Positions 27,460 through 35,498 of a stretch of DNA of 64,000 bases are shown here, one piece after another. The notes under the pieces were generated by a model, which was not told the origin of the DNA, did no database searches, and saw nothing but the letters and a program-made list of their open reading frames with translations. Position numbers and translations under genes: made by a program. Numbering within the stretch: the first letter of the stretch is position 1; each line of letters begins with the position of its first letter. The stretch spans positions 1 to 64,000 of the forward strand of contig NZ_WHOS01000002.1 in the NCBI RefSeq assembly GCF_013340935.1. Reading direction: 5' to 3'. Origin of the DNA: Azospirillum melinis. GTDB taxonomy: Bacteria; Pseudomonadota; Alphaproteobacteria; Azospirillales; Azospirillaceae.

Positions 27460-27518
27460 CTGCCCGCCGGCAGCCCCTGAGGCCCGCTCCGCACTCCAGC
27501 GGGAAATCCGCCCGCAGT

Positions 27519-27534
27519 TGTGGGGCAGCTCACA
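27519..27534 (+). promoter_or_regulatory. CRP-like operator 2 (before the second repeat-protein unit)
   Basis: TGTGGGGCAGCTCACA has the same pattern as operator 1. A possible -10 (CTTAAG, 27555-27560) lies about 31 bp from its centre. Confidence 0.6.
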
Positions 27535-27612
27535 GAAGCGGTTCCGGCACTTCACTTAAGCTTTCCACAAGGACGCCACCTCACCCCATTCCCAACCGAA
27601 GGATATCCCGCC

Positions 27613-28077
27613 ATGATCCGCACCTGTGTTCTGGGCACCCTCGCCGCCATGCTGCTCGCCACTCCCGCCCTGGCGCAAAACAAGCCCGTCGGTCCCATGA
27701 CCGGTCCCGGCATGCCGTCGATGACGGCGGTTCCCGGACTGGTCAGCACCAACGTCGGCAACGCCACCAATGTTGGCGCCGGCATCGGCAACTCGGCACA
27801 GCAGCAGGGTGTTTTCCTCCAGGGCGGGGGCGGCGCTCCTATCCGCGGCGTCAGCCCGCTGGTCAGCACCAATGTCGGCACCGCCACCAACGTCGCCGCC
27901 GGCATCGGCAACAGCGCCGGTCAGAGGCTGCTGGGCATCCAGGGCAGCGGCGTGCAGGTCGGGCTGAACTTCAGCGGCCGCGGCCCCCTGGTCAGCACCA
28001 ATGTCGGGGTCGGCACCAACGTCACCGCCGGGATCGGCAACAGCGCCGCCCAATCGCTGACCGGCCTTCGCCGCTGA
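27613..28077 (+). CDS. Secreted protein with three curlin-like repeats
   Basis: The protein has 154 residues. The signal peptide ends at about residue 21 (TPALA). After a Pro/Gly/Met-rich segment there are three repeats starting P-x-L-V-S-T-N-V-G and containing N-V-x-A-G-I-G-N-S-A-x-Q (units of about 40, 43 and 29 residues). The A-G-I-G-N-x-A-x-Q core is the same as in the 33-residue repeat protein, and both start MIRT, so they are paralogues. It heads a three-gene unit with two more small exported proteins and has a CRP-like site upstream. A minor or nucleating subunit is one possibility, by analogy with curli. Confidence 0.7.
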   Translation: MIRTCVLGTLAAMLLATPALAQNKPVGPMTGPGMPSMTAVPGLVSTNVGNATNVGAGIGNSAQQQGVFLQGGGGAPIRGVSPLVSTNVGTATNVAAGIGNSAGQRLLGIQGSGVQVGLNFSGRGPLVSTNVGVGTNVTAGIGNSAAQSLTGLRR

Positions 28078-28110
28078 GCGCTCTTTTCCCTCCAATCCCG
28101 GAGGCTACTG

Positions 28111-28458
28111 ATGCCGAAGCTCCCGACACTCCCAGCCCTTGCCGCATCCGCCCTGCTGGTCCTGGCCGTTTCGGCCCCGGTGCAGGCCGACTCCCTCTCC
28201 TGCCAGACGGTCAACGGCAAGACCGTCTGCATGCGGGGGTCGGGGACGCTGAGCTGCGTGACGCACAACGGCCGGACCCGCTGTTCGGCCACCCCGTCCG
28301 ACCCGCAGTCGGAAGCCGTTCCCGACGCGGAAATCCAACGGCTTCCCCGTCCGATCACTCCCGATCTGCACAGCCTGCTCGAGCGCCGGGGGTTCCCCTT
28401 CGACCATCGGGCCCACTCCCTGACCCTGGAGGACGATGACGATCCGGACATCGACTGA
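28111..28458 (+). CDS. Small exported protein with four cysteines, unknown
   Basis: The protein has 115 residues. A signal peptide ends at about 26 (SAPVQA). The mature part begins with four Cys in two C-x-T/x-x-x-N-G-x-T/R-x-x-C units (SCQTVNGKTVC and SCVTHNGRTRC), which probably form disulfides. The tail is acidic and Asp-rich. It lies 33 bases after the second repeat protein and shares its promoter. No known family is recognised. Co-expression suggests an accessory role in the envelope. Confidence 0.6.
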   Translation: MPKLPTLPALAASALLVLAVSAPVQADSLSCQTVNGKTVCMRGSGTLSCVTHNGRTRCSATPSDPQSEAVPDAEIQRLPRPITPDLHSLLERRGFPFDHRAHSLTLEDDDDPDID

Positions 28459-28506
28459 TCCCCACCGAGCCGCGTAACCGGAGAAACCTCCACCGGAGAT
28501 ACCGCC

Positions 28507-28773
28507 ATGTCCCGCCTGCCGACCCTGACCTTGACCCTGACGCTCGCCGCCATTGCCACGGCACCGGCCTTCGCCGCGTCACCGCCTTTGTCCTATACGC
28601 GCACCACCACGCTTGGCCCGCTGATCCTCCAGCCGGCTCCCGGCATTCCGAAGCCGCCACCCTGCCTGACCTGCGGGAAGACAACCTTGCCGGGCTTCAC
28701 CCCGGGTCCCGCCTACGGCAGCGACCGCGCCCTCAATCCACAGCCGCTGCCACCGAAGGAAATCTTCCGCTAA
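28507..28773 (+). CDS. Small exported proline-rich protein, unknown
   Basis: The protein has 88 residues. A signal peptide ends at about 24 (APAFAA). The mature peptide is Pro-rich with one C-x-x-C (CLTCGK) and ends with ALNPQPLPPKEIF. I recall the NPQPLPP pattern in other short bacterial proteins of unknown role. It is the last gene of the unit and is followed by a terminator. Confidence 0.6.
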   Translation: MSRLPTLTLTLTLAAIATAPAFAASPPLSYTRTTTLGPLILQPAPGIPKPPPCLTCGKTTLPGFTPGPAYGSDRALNPQPLPPKEIFR

Positions 28774-28804
28774 GGTCGATTTATTGCACCATCCCGCAAT
28801 CGAA

Positions 28805-28834
28805 GGGCGGCCGGCAGACGCCGGTCGCCCTTTT
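28805..28834 (+). terminator. Intrinsic terminator
   Basis: An 11-pair stem (GGGCGGCCGGC with GCCGGTCGCCC, one G-U pair) with an AGAC loop and four T residues ends the 27613-28773 unit. Confidence 0.88.
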
Positions 28835-28992
28835 CGTATCCGACCCGTGCACGAACGGGGCAGAAGCTCCGACGACGGCGTACCGCCTTTGACGGCGGGG
28901 GTCGGGTCGGTTGCCGGGGTACCATTCCCCGCATCGTCACACCGAAGTCGTCACACCCGCGCCGTCAGCCTAAGCTCAGCCAAGAGGCAGCC

Positions 28993-29703
28993 ATGACCGC
29001 GATAAGGATCAATTTCGACAAGGATCTCGTCCTTGCCGGACATTTCCTGCTCAAGCATCTGGAGCGGGAGGAAAGGCATCGTCTGGCGACCGCTGCGCGG
29101 CTGTCCCACCACGCGCGCGGCGCCATGATCTTCCAGAAGGGCGACCCCGGCGACAGCATGATGGCGGTCATCCGCGGCCGGGTGAAGATCTGCTGCCATT
29201 CCATGGACGGCAAGGAACTGGTGCTGAGCATCATCAACAAGGGCGGCCTGTTCGGCGAGATCGCCCTGCTGGATGGCGAACCGCGCACCGCCGACGCGGT
29301 GGCCCTGGAGGAAACCGACCTTCTGGTTCTGGACCGGTCGCAGCTGATGCCGGTGCTGACGGCAAGGCCGGATTTGGCCTTCCGCATCATCAGCGTGCTT
29401 TGCCAGCGGCTGCGCCAGACCAGCGAGCATCTGGAGGACACTCTCTTTTTGGAAGCACCCTCCCGTTTCGCCCGCGCCCTGAAGCGGCTGGGCGACGCCT
29501 TCGGCAAACGGGGGCCCGAGGGGCTGCGGCTGGACATCAAGCTGTCGCAGCAGCAGTTGGGCTGCCTCGTCGGCGTCTCGCGCGAGAGCGTCAACAAGCT
29601 GCTGAACGAATGGCAGCGTGCCGGCGTGATCGAGATGGACGCCGGCTACATCGTCATCCGCGACACCGACGCCCTGGACGACATCGCCGACTCCTGCGGC
29701 TGA
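28993..29703 (+). CDS. CRP/FNR-family regulator, probably cyclic-nucleotide-binding
   Basis: The protein has 236 residues. The cyclic-nucleotide domain (about 20-145) holds FGEIALLDGEPRTADAV, which matches the phosphate-binding cassette with the Glu and Arg that grip cAMP or cGMP. No Cys cluster of the FNR type is seen. The winged helix (about 165-225) has LSQQQLGCLVGVSRESVNKLL; the R-E pair of the recognition helix matches E. coli CRP and fits TGTGA half-sites. The gene lies among five CRP-like operators, and a nucleotide cyclase is encoded 5 kb away in one of the controlled units, so it is the likely master regulator of this island. The stretch before it (28870-28985) carries a direct repeat of GTCACACC but no palindrome like the others. 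Confidence 0.88.
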   Translation: MTAIRINFDKDLVLAGHFLLKHLEREERHRLATAARLSHHARGAMIFQKGDPGDSMMAVIRGRVKICCHSMDGKELVLSIINKGGLFGEIALLDGEPRTADAVALEETDLLVLDRSQLMPVLTARPDLAFRIISVLCQRLRQTSEHLEDTLFLEAPSRFARALKRLGDAFGKRGPEGLRLDIKLSQQQLGCLVGVSRESVNKLLNEWQRAGVIEMDAGYIVIRDTDALDDIADSCG

Positions 29704-29723
29704 GACGTCAATCCGGCGCCGCT

Positions 29724-29739
29724 TGTGAGCCGCGCCACA
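29724..29739 (+). promoter_or_regulatory. CRP-like operator 3 (before the third repeat-type protein)
   Basis: TGTGAGCCGCGCCACA is the same motif in the opposite orientation (its complement reads TGTGGCGCGGCTCACA). A possible -10, CAAGAT (29761-29766), lies about 32 bp from its centre. Confidence 0.6.
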
Positions 29740-29806
29740 GCGCGCTTTTACGATCAGCCTCAAGATGCTCCCCACACCCGGCCGTCAGCCAATGAGGGAG
29801 CCAGCG

Positions 29807-30508
29807 ATGAAATCGTCCCGCACCGTCTTACTGCCTGCATTCGCCGCCCTGCTGCTGACCGCCGGGACGGCCGCGGCCCAGGTCACCGGCGGCATCGCCT
29901 TTCCGCCCGGTCCGATCCCCGGTGCGGCGATGGCGCAGGCCTTCGCCCAGACACCCCGGCTGCCGGTGTCGGTGAATCCGACGCCCCGCGGCGCCCCTCC
30001 CGGTGCGATGGTCACCAACCCGTCCGTGCGCCGGTCTTCCGTGAACCAGCAGGCGATCACCCGCATCCGTGGCGACGCCGGATATCTCGCCGGCTTCAAC
30101 AAGGGGCAGCCGCTGGCCGCCAGCCGTCAGCCGCCGGTGCAGCCGGTCGACCCCAGCTTCACCATCATCGATGCGCCCTTCATCGTGAACAATTTCAACA
30201 GCGCGCTGAACTTCGCCTTCGGCGACGGCAACATCAGCCAGCAGCAGCTCGGCGACGGAACCGCGGCGGGCAGCGCCGGCCCGGTGGAGACCGCCGCCCC
30301 GGCGCCGGAGCCGGCTCCCGCCCCAACCGCCAAGCCCGCCGGGCCTTCGACGCTGGACCTGCTGATGAGCACCGCCGGGCCGCTGCCGCACCTGCCCGCG
30401 GCGCTGGCCAATGGCGGCGTGCAGTTCAACAACGTGAACACCACCACCAACACCGCCGTCGGCAAGGGCAACCGGGCGACCCAGACGACGGTTACGGTCC
30501 AGCGCTGA
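29807..30508 (+). CDS. Secreted protein with two curlin-like motifs
   Basis: The protein has 233 residues from the ATG at 29807, behind GAGGGAG. A signal peptide ends near residue 24 (GTAAA). The body is Pro/Ala-rich with two Asn-rich segments, NNFNSALNFAFGDGNISQQQ (about 127-146) and, at the C-terminus, NTTTNTAVGKGNRATQ. Both carry the A/F-x-G-x-G-N-x-x/A-x-Q core of the other repeat proteins. It ends V-x-V-Q-R much as the 33-residue repeat protein ends V-K-Q-R. It has its own CRP-like site. It may be an anchor or capping subunit. It converges on the caspase-FGE gene, with 6 bases between the stops. Confidence 0.65.
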   Translation: MKSSRTVLLPAFAALLLTAGTAAAQVTGGIAFPPGPIPGAAMAQAFAQTPRLPVSVNPTPRGAPPGAMVTNPSVRRSSVNQQAITRIRGDAGYLAGFNKGQPLAASRQPPVQPVDPSFTIIDAPFIVNNFNSALNFAFGDGNISQQQLGDGTAAGSAGPVETAAPAPEPAPAPTAKPAGPSTLDLLMSTAGPLPHLPAALANGGVQFNNVNTTTNTAVGKGNRATQTTVTVQR

Positions 30509-30514
30509 CCTCCG

Positions 30515-33316
30515 TCAGTTCACTTCCCGCGCCACCCGGAAGCCGTTGGTGAGATAGCGCACGTCGATGTCGTAACTGTTGCGCATCGTTCCATTGATGG
30601 CTTCCAGCTTGTCGCGCCAGGATCCGCCGCGCAGAACCCGCTTGCGGCAGTTCCCCTGAGTCCAGGCGCTGCCGTCGGCCGGGGCGCCCTGGTAGTTCTT
30701 GTTCCAGCAGTCGGCCACCCATTCCGCCACGCCACCGTTCATGTCGTGCAGACCGAGCGGATTGGCCTTGTAGCTGCCGGCGGCGGCCGGGGTCAGATGT
30801 TCGTGCGGACCGCCGCAATCGTCGCAGTCGGCGTGGTTCCCCTCCTCCGCCCCCCACCAATAGGGCGTGGTGGTGCCGGCCCGCGCTGCGAACTCCCATT
30901 CCGCCTCGCTCGGCAGGCGATAGCGCTGCCCGGTCTTGCGGCTGAGCCAGGCCACATAGGCCTGCGCATCCTGCCAATGCAGGTTGTGGACGGGGGTTCC
31001 ATCGGTCGGGTTGGTCATGCGCGGCATGTCGGTGCAGCCACCCTCCTGGATGCAGGCGCGCCATTCGCCGACCGTCACCTCATACATGCCGAGCGCGAAG
31101 GGCTTGGCGATGGTGACGCGGTGGACCGGCCGTTCCGACGGGTCGCCCTTGTCGTTCCCCATCATGAAATTGCCGGCCGGCACCCGCACCAGCACCGGGC
31201 AGGTCGGACAATCCTGGAAGCTGTTGCCCGAGCCATGATTGCGCGCCGTGCCGTTCGTCGGCCCGGATGGGGTGGTTGAGGGCGCAGCCGGCGGCCCGGT
31301 CGGCGTTGCTGGCTGCGGTGCTGCCGGCGGCACGGCCGCCGCCACCTGCGGCTCGGCCGGTGGTGGTGCCGTGGCCTGGACCGGTGCCGGCGCCGGGGGC
31401 GCTTCACGCTTCAACAGAGCGGCGGCGACGAAGCCCTGGGTCCCGTCCTCCAGCGCGATGCGGTACCACCCGCCATCCGGCACGCGGCCGAGAACCTGCA
31501 CCACGGCCCCGCGCGCCACTCGGCCGACCCGCGCGCCGGCATTGGCCGGGGTCGCCCGCAGGATGCCGTCCGCCGTGACGGTGTAGCGTCCGGGCTCCGC
31601 CGGCTCCAGGCCCGGCCCCATCGCCGTTTCCGGCTTGGCTTCCGCTTTTGGCGGCGGCTCCGCCGGTTTGCCGGCGAGCTTCAGCGCCTCAAGCTGGCGG
31701 CGGGCCAGTGGGGCGTAATTGCCGCTGCCGAACAGTTGCAGGAAGGCCTGATAGTCGCCGGGCTCCTTGCTGGACTGGATGCGCTTCCACAGGCTGTCCT
31801 CCAGTTCGGCCACCGGGGCGGTGCCGGGTGCCGCGATCTCCACGCTGACGCTCGCCGTGGCGGTGCCGCCGCGCCCATCATCGACGCTGTAGCGAAGGGT
31901 GCCGGCCGGACCGGGGGCGGCGGCTTCCGGGTCGAAGGTCAGGCCGGTCAGCGCCTGGACGGTCAGCCGGTCGCCCGACTTCACCACCGCCGCCCCATTG
32001 TGGACGCTGCCGCGCTCGGGCACGGCGGTGACGGTGACGGTCAGCGGGTCGCCGTCCGGATCGGACGGCGCGTCAATCCCCATCGGGTTGCCGGCGACGC
32101 GCAGCTTGCGCTCCGCCACCACCGCCGGAGGCTGGTTGCTCGGCTTGATCGTCACGGGGACGGCACCGGTGGTCATGCCGCCGCGCCCGTCGGCCACCAG
32201 GAACTCGAAGGCGCCGGCATCGCCGCGGAAACTGCCGTCGGGCTTGAAGCTGGTGGCCGCCAGCTGTTCCACCGTCAGATAGTCGCCAATCAGCACGCTG
32301 CGTTCCCCGACACGGACGGTGCCGCCGCGCGGCAGTCCGGTGACGCGGGCATACATCTGGTCGTCGTCGGGATCGGTCGGCTTGCCGGCCCCCAGCGGCT
32401 CCGCGCCGGCACGATCCAGCACGGTCAGCGCCCGCAACTCGCCCAGCACCGGCGGCCGGTTGGGCGGGCGCGGGTTGAAGTAGAAGGGCGTCGCCCCCAG
32501 CGACCCGTAGACGAACGGCTCCTGCCGGCCGTTGGTGGCCTGCTTCACCGTATCGCGCACATTGCGGAAGAACAGGCTCAGTTCCAGCCCCGGCGTCTGG
32601 AGATGCTGGAGCAGCGCCGCGCTGAAGGGACTGTGGTCGCCGGTGCCGTCCTCCGCCAGCTGGTCGGCGCGGGTCGCCATCGCCACCAGCGTGTCGCTCG
32701 GCGTGTCGTCGACGCTGCCGAAGCCGGGATGCGCCTGGTTGCGGTTCGACCCGCTGCGGGTCAGGCGGTCGACGAAGGGATTGTTGCGGCAGGCGTCGAG
32801 GATGAGGATGCCGAGCTTGCGTGCTCCCGCCAGTTCACCCATCGGCAGGTTCAGCGGGATCGCCTCATAGACCAGATCGCGTTCGCGTTCCAGCTGGGCG
32901 TCGGCCGGCAGCAGATAGTTGACGCCGTTCACCTGAATGCCGTGCCCGGCATAGAAGATCACCGCCACGTCGGCCTGCGACGCCTTCAGGCCGAACTGGC
33001 GCAAGGCGGTGGCGAAGCCGCGGGCGTCCAGGTCGTACTGCTCGTCCACCGTGAAGTTCAGTGCCCGCAACGCCTCGCCGATGGCTTTCGCATCGTTGCG
33101 CGGATTCACCAGTTCCGGCGCATTGCGGTAGTTGCTGACCCCGATCACCAGCGCCAACCGGCTTTCCGCCGCGGCACCGGCCGGCGTCTGTCCGGTGGTG
33201 GCCGGACCGGCCGCAAGCGCTCCCCCGCCGAGGCCCATGACCGCCAGCAGCCCAGCCGCCAGCAATAGGAGCAGCACCGCGACCATCGTCCGGCAGGGTC
33301 CGACCGGTTTCACCAT
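30515..33316 (-). CDS. Exported caspase-like protease fused to an FGE-sulfatase domain
   Basis: The protein has 933 residues from the ATG at 33316 (GGAGGCGGGG upstream). A signal peptide or membrane helix covers about 11-36. A caspase/C14 domain follows (about 50-290), with the catalytic pair His about 125 in FYAGHGIQ and Cys about 176 in LDACRNNPF. Two cadherin-like beta modules (about 310-530) are next, each with a VDDGRGG or VADGRGG signature. An SH3-like domain (about 575-635) leads to a Pro/Ala linker and a C-terminal formylglycine-generating-enzyme-type domain (about 700-930), with RLPSEAEWEFAARAG, MNGGVAEWVAD, RVLRGGSW and NGFRVA. Such FGE-like domains often only bind or modify partners. 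An exported protein is unlikely to activate the cytoplasmic BetC. It sits among the repeat-protein genes, so processing or quality control of surface proteins is one idea. Confidence 0.85.
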   Translation of the reverse strand: MVKPVGPCRTMVAVLLLLLAAGLLAVMGLGGGALAAGPATTGQTPAGAAAESRLALVIGVSNYRNAPELVNPRNDAKAIGEALRALNFTVDEQYDLDARGFATALRQFGLKASQADVAVIFYAGHGIQVNGVNYLLPADAQLERERDLVYEAIPLNLPMGELAGARKLGILILDACRNNPFVDRLTRSGSNRNQAHPGFGSVDDTPSDTLVAMATRADQLAEDGTGDHSPFSAALLQHLQTPGLELSLFFRNVRDTVKQATNGRQEPFVYGSLGATPFYFNPRPPNRPPVLGELRALTVLDRAGAEPLGAGKPTDPDDDQMYARVTGLPRGGTVRVGERSVLIGDYLTVEQLAATSFKPDGSFRGDAGAFEFLVADGRGGMTTGAVPVTIKPSNQPPAVVAERKLRVAGNPMGIDAPSDPDGDPLTVTVTAVPERGSVHNGAAVVKSGDRLTVQALTGLTFDPEAAAPGPAGTLRYSVDDGRGGTATASVSVEIAAPGTAPVAELEDSLWKRIQSSKEPGDYQAFLQLFGSGNYAPLARRQLEALKLAGKPAEPPPKAEAKPETAMGPGLEPAEPGRYTVTADGILRATPANAGARVGRVARGAVVQVLGRVPDGGWYRIALEDGTQGFVAAALLKREAPPAPAPVQATAPPPAEPQVAAAVPPAAPQPATPTGPPAAPSTTPSGPTNGTARNHGSGNSFQDCPTCPVLVRVPAGNFMMGNDKGDPSERPVHRVTIAKPFALGMYEVTVGEWRACIQEGGCTDMPRMTNPTDGTPVHNLHWQDAQAYVAWLSRKTGQRYRLPSEAEWEFAARAGTTTPYWWGAEEGNHADCDDCGGPHEHLTPAAAGSYKANPLGLHDMNGGVAEWVADCWNKNYQGAPADGSAWTQGNCRKRVLRGGSWRDKLEAINGTMRNSYDIDVRYLTNGFRVAREVN

Positions 33317-33580
33317 CCCCGCCTCCGTACCCGTGCAAAGAGGCGCCGCACTCCGTCGTCGGTCGCATGCGACCTGTAGGCTCACCGGCGAAGTTTGCGG
33401 CGCATAGCGGATGGCTGTTCGAATCGATTTCGGAAATTGCCGGCAGCCCGCCATGGATGGAAGGAAGCATACCATGGCTAAGATCCATTCCAAGCCGCCC
33501 CTTGAGCCTGAACCCGGCAAAAGAGGGGGTGGCAGGCCGAAGTGATTACTTCCTGTATCGAGGATTAATGCTGATGATTA

Positions 33581-35491
33581 TCACCGACGGCTATCGGCGT
33601 CTTCATCGTCGATCAACAGCCAGATCCGCACCGCCTTCACCTTGCCCTTCAGCGCGACCTCGCCCACCGGCAGCGCCGTGCAGCGGACGCCCGCCGCCTG
33701 CTGCTCCCGCACCGCCTGCCAAGTCGGATCGCCGACGATGATCCGGCAATGGCGCGACGTGCGGGCATCGACCAGCTTGCCATAGGCCTCCAGCCGGGCG
33801 GCGGTGTTCGCGGTGTCACCGAGAAGCGAGTATTCGCTGTGCCGCAACCCGCCAAGGCTGCCGGCGACGAGCGGGCCGGTGTGCACGCCGACCCGGATGC
33901 CGACCGGCGGCAGCCCTTCCGCCTGCCACCGCCGGTTCAACGCCACCAGGTCCCGGCCCATTTGCAAGGCGCAACAGACCGCACGGCGGGCGTCGGCGTC
34001 GATCTCGTCCTGCGCGCTGCGGGCGACCGGCGCGCCGAACACCGCCAGAATCGCATCGCCGACGAAGCGCAGAACCACCCCGTCATTGGCGGTGACGATG
34101 TGGACCATGGCATCCAGATAGCCCTCCAGCCAGCGGATCAGCGGTTCCGGCTCCAGGGCCTCGCAGATGGTGGTGAAGCCTTCGATATCGGAAAACAGCA
34201 CGGTGGCAGTCAGTTGCTGCGGACGCGGGCGGTTGCCGGCCATGAAGGTCGCGCGTTCGCGCCAGATCTCCTCCGCGACCGGCTGGGAGACATGGTTGGC
34301 GAACAGCTGCATCATGACGCGCCGGTCCGCCCGTTCGCGCAGCGACATCTGCACGGTCATGGCCGCAAGCCCCGCCCCCCAGGCCAATGACGGCGCCACC
34401 AGCGGCACCAGCGGCCCGCCCGCCGCGAACAGCGCATTGGCACCTGTCCAGGCGGCAGCCGGCACAAGCAGCCCGGCCGCCGCCACCAGCCACAAGGGCA
34501 ATCCCGCCAGCGCCACCGCCACCCCGGCCGCCGCCATCAGCAGCGCCAGCGCCGCTTCTCCCGCGAATGGCAGGCGCGGGCTGCTCCGCCCATCGAGAAG
34601 CTGGGCCAGCACATGCGCCTCGATCTCCACCCCCGGCGTTGATGCACCGGCCGACGACAGCGGCGTCCGATGCTGATCGATGCCGGCCAGCGCCGTGCCC
34701 ACCAGCACCATCCGCCCGGCCAGCCAGCTTTTCGGCAGAACGGCGACAGTCTCCGCGGGATAGATCGGAAAAGGGGCGGTCGAGCCGTCCGGCCGGCCAT
34801 GCCAGTCGATGCGGAAGGGCTCACCCGGCACAACCGGCACACCGCCCAGGCGGGCAAGCTGAACCGGCAGGCTCGGCGTGCCGTCGCCGCCGAAGGGGAC
34901 ATGCCAGCGCACGGCGGCATCCAGCCGGTCCTTCGCCAGATTGGCATGGCCGCGCGGCATCCCGTCGGTGAAGCCGTCGAGGAAACGGCGCTGCCGCTCG
35001 GTCAGTGGCGTCTGCTCCAGGGCGGTGATCGCCACCACCGGAACCGGTGCGCCAAGCATGGCGCGGCGCAGCCGCTCGTCCAGCGCCGGAAGGCTCGGCT
35101 GGTCGAACAGCACGTCGATGCCGATGGCGCGGACCCCGGCCGCCGCCAGAACGCCGACGATGTCGGCCAGCATGCCGCGATCCACCGGCGACCGGCAGGC
35201 AAGGCCGGCGAAGCTGTCCTCGCCGAACAGCACCAGCGCGATGGCCGCATGCTGTGGCTGCGCGGGAGCAGCGGCGGCGATCAGCCGGTCGCTCAAGCTC
35301 TCGTCGGCGGTGCGCAGCGGCGGCACCAGCCGCGTGGCGGCAAGCGCCAGCACCGCACTCGCCAGCATGACGGCCACCGGCAGCCACCGGCGCGACCAGC
35401 CGCGACGGTCCGGCGGCGGGTCGCACACCACCGGTTTCGCCACGACGGGAGGCTCCGGCCCTTCCCTGGGGTTCGCCGGCGGGCCGTCCAT
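33581..35491 (-). CDS. CHASE2-domain class III nucleotide cyclase
   Basis: The protein has 636 residues. A first membrane helix (about 36-56) leads to a large extracytoplasmic CHASE2 sensor (about 60-310, with AIGIDVLFDQPS and GTPSLPVQLARL). Three further membrane helices (about 320-395) precede a class III cyclase domain (about 425-610). The metal Asp residues are in LFSDIEGFTT and RFVGDAILAVFG, and the transition-state Asn/Arg in GDTANTAARLE. It should make cAMP, or possibly cGMP. It is the last gene of the OmpA operon, 7 bases after the preceding gene, behind CRP-like operator 5. That places cyclic nucleotide production under the same kind of site that a CRP-family protein would bind. Confidence 0.88.
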   Translation of the reverse strand: MDGPPANPREGPEPPVVAKPVVCDPPPDRRGWSRRWLPVAVMLASAVLALAATRLVPPLRTADESLSDRLIAAAAPAQPQHAAIALVLFGEDSFAGLACRSPVDRGMLADIVGVLAAAGVRAIGIDVLFDQPSLPALDERLRRAMLGAPVPVVAITALEQTPLTERQRRFLDGFTDGMPRGHANLAKDRLDAAVRWHVPFGGDGTPSLPVQLARLGGVPVVPGEPFRIDWHGRPDGSTAPFPIYPAETVAVLPKSWLAGRMVLVGTALAGIDQHRTPLSSAGASTPGVEIEAHVLAQLLDGRSSPRLPFAGEAALALLMAAAGVAVALAGLPLWLVAAAGLLVPAAAWTGANALFAAGGPLVPLVAPSLAWGAGLAAMTVQMSLRERADRRVMMQLFANHVSQPVAEEIWRERATFMAGNRPRPQQLTATVLFSDIEGFTTICEALEPEPLIRWLEGYLDAMVHIVTANDGVVLRFVGDAILAVFGAPVARSAQDEIDADARRAVCCALQMGRDLVALNRRWQAEGLPPVGIRVGVHTGPLVAGSLGGLRHSEYSLLGDTANTAARLEAYGKLVDARTSRHCRIIVGDPTWQAVREQQAAGVRCTALPVGEVALKGKVKAVRIWLLIDDEDADSRR

Positions 35492-35498
35492 CCGCTCC

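Noticed and set aside
28930-28965. Direct repeat of GTCACACC before the CRP-family gene
   Set aside because: The half-site resembles TCACA but there is no inverted partner at the spacing used by the other five sites, so I did not count it as an operator.
30515-33316. The FGE domain as the activator of choline sulfatase
   Set aside because: The caspase-FGE protein has a signal peptide and should act outside the cytoplasm, whereas BetC has none. The genes are also 18 kb apart and under different control.
33572-33583. TGAT-GATT-ATCA, an FNR-like half palindrome at the end of the cyclase gene
   Set aside because: The outer bases of an FNR box are missing, it overlaps the cyclase stop codon, and it is about 260 bases from the next start.
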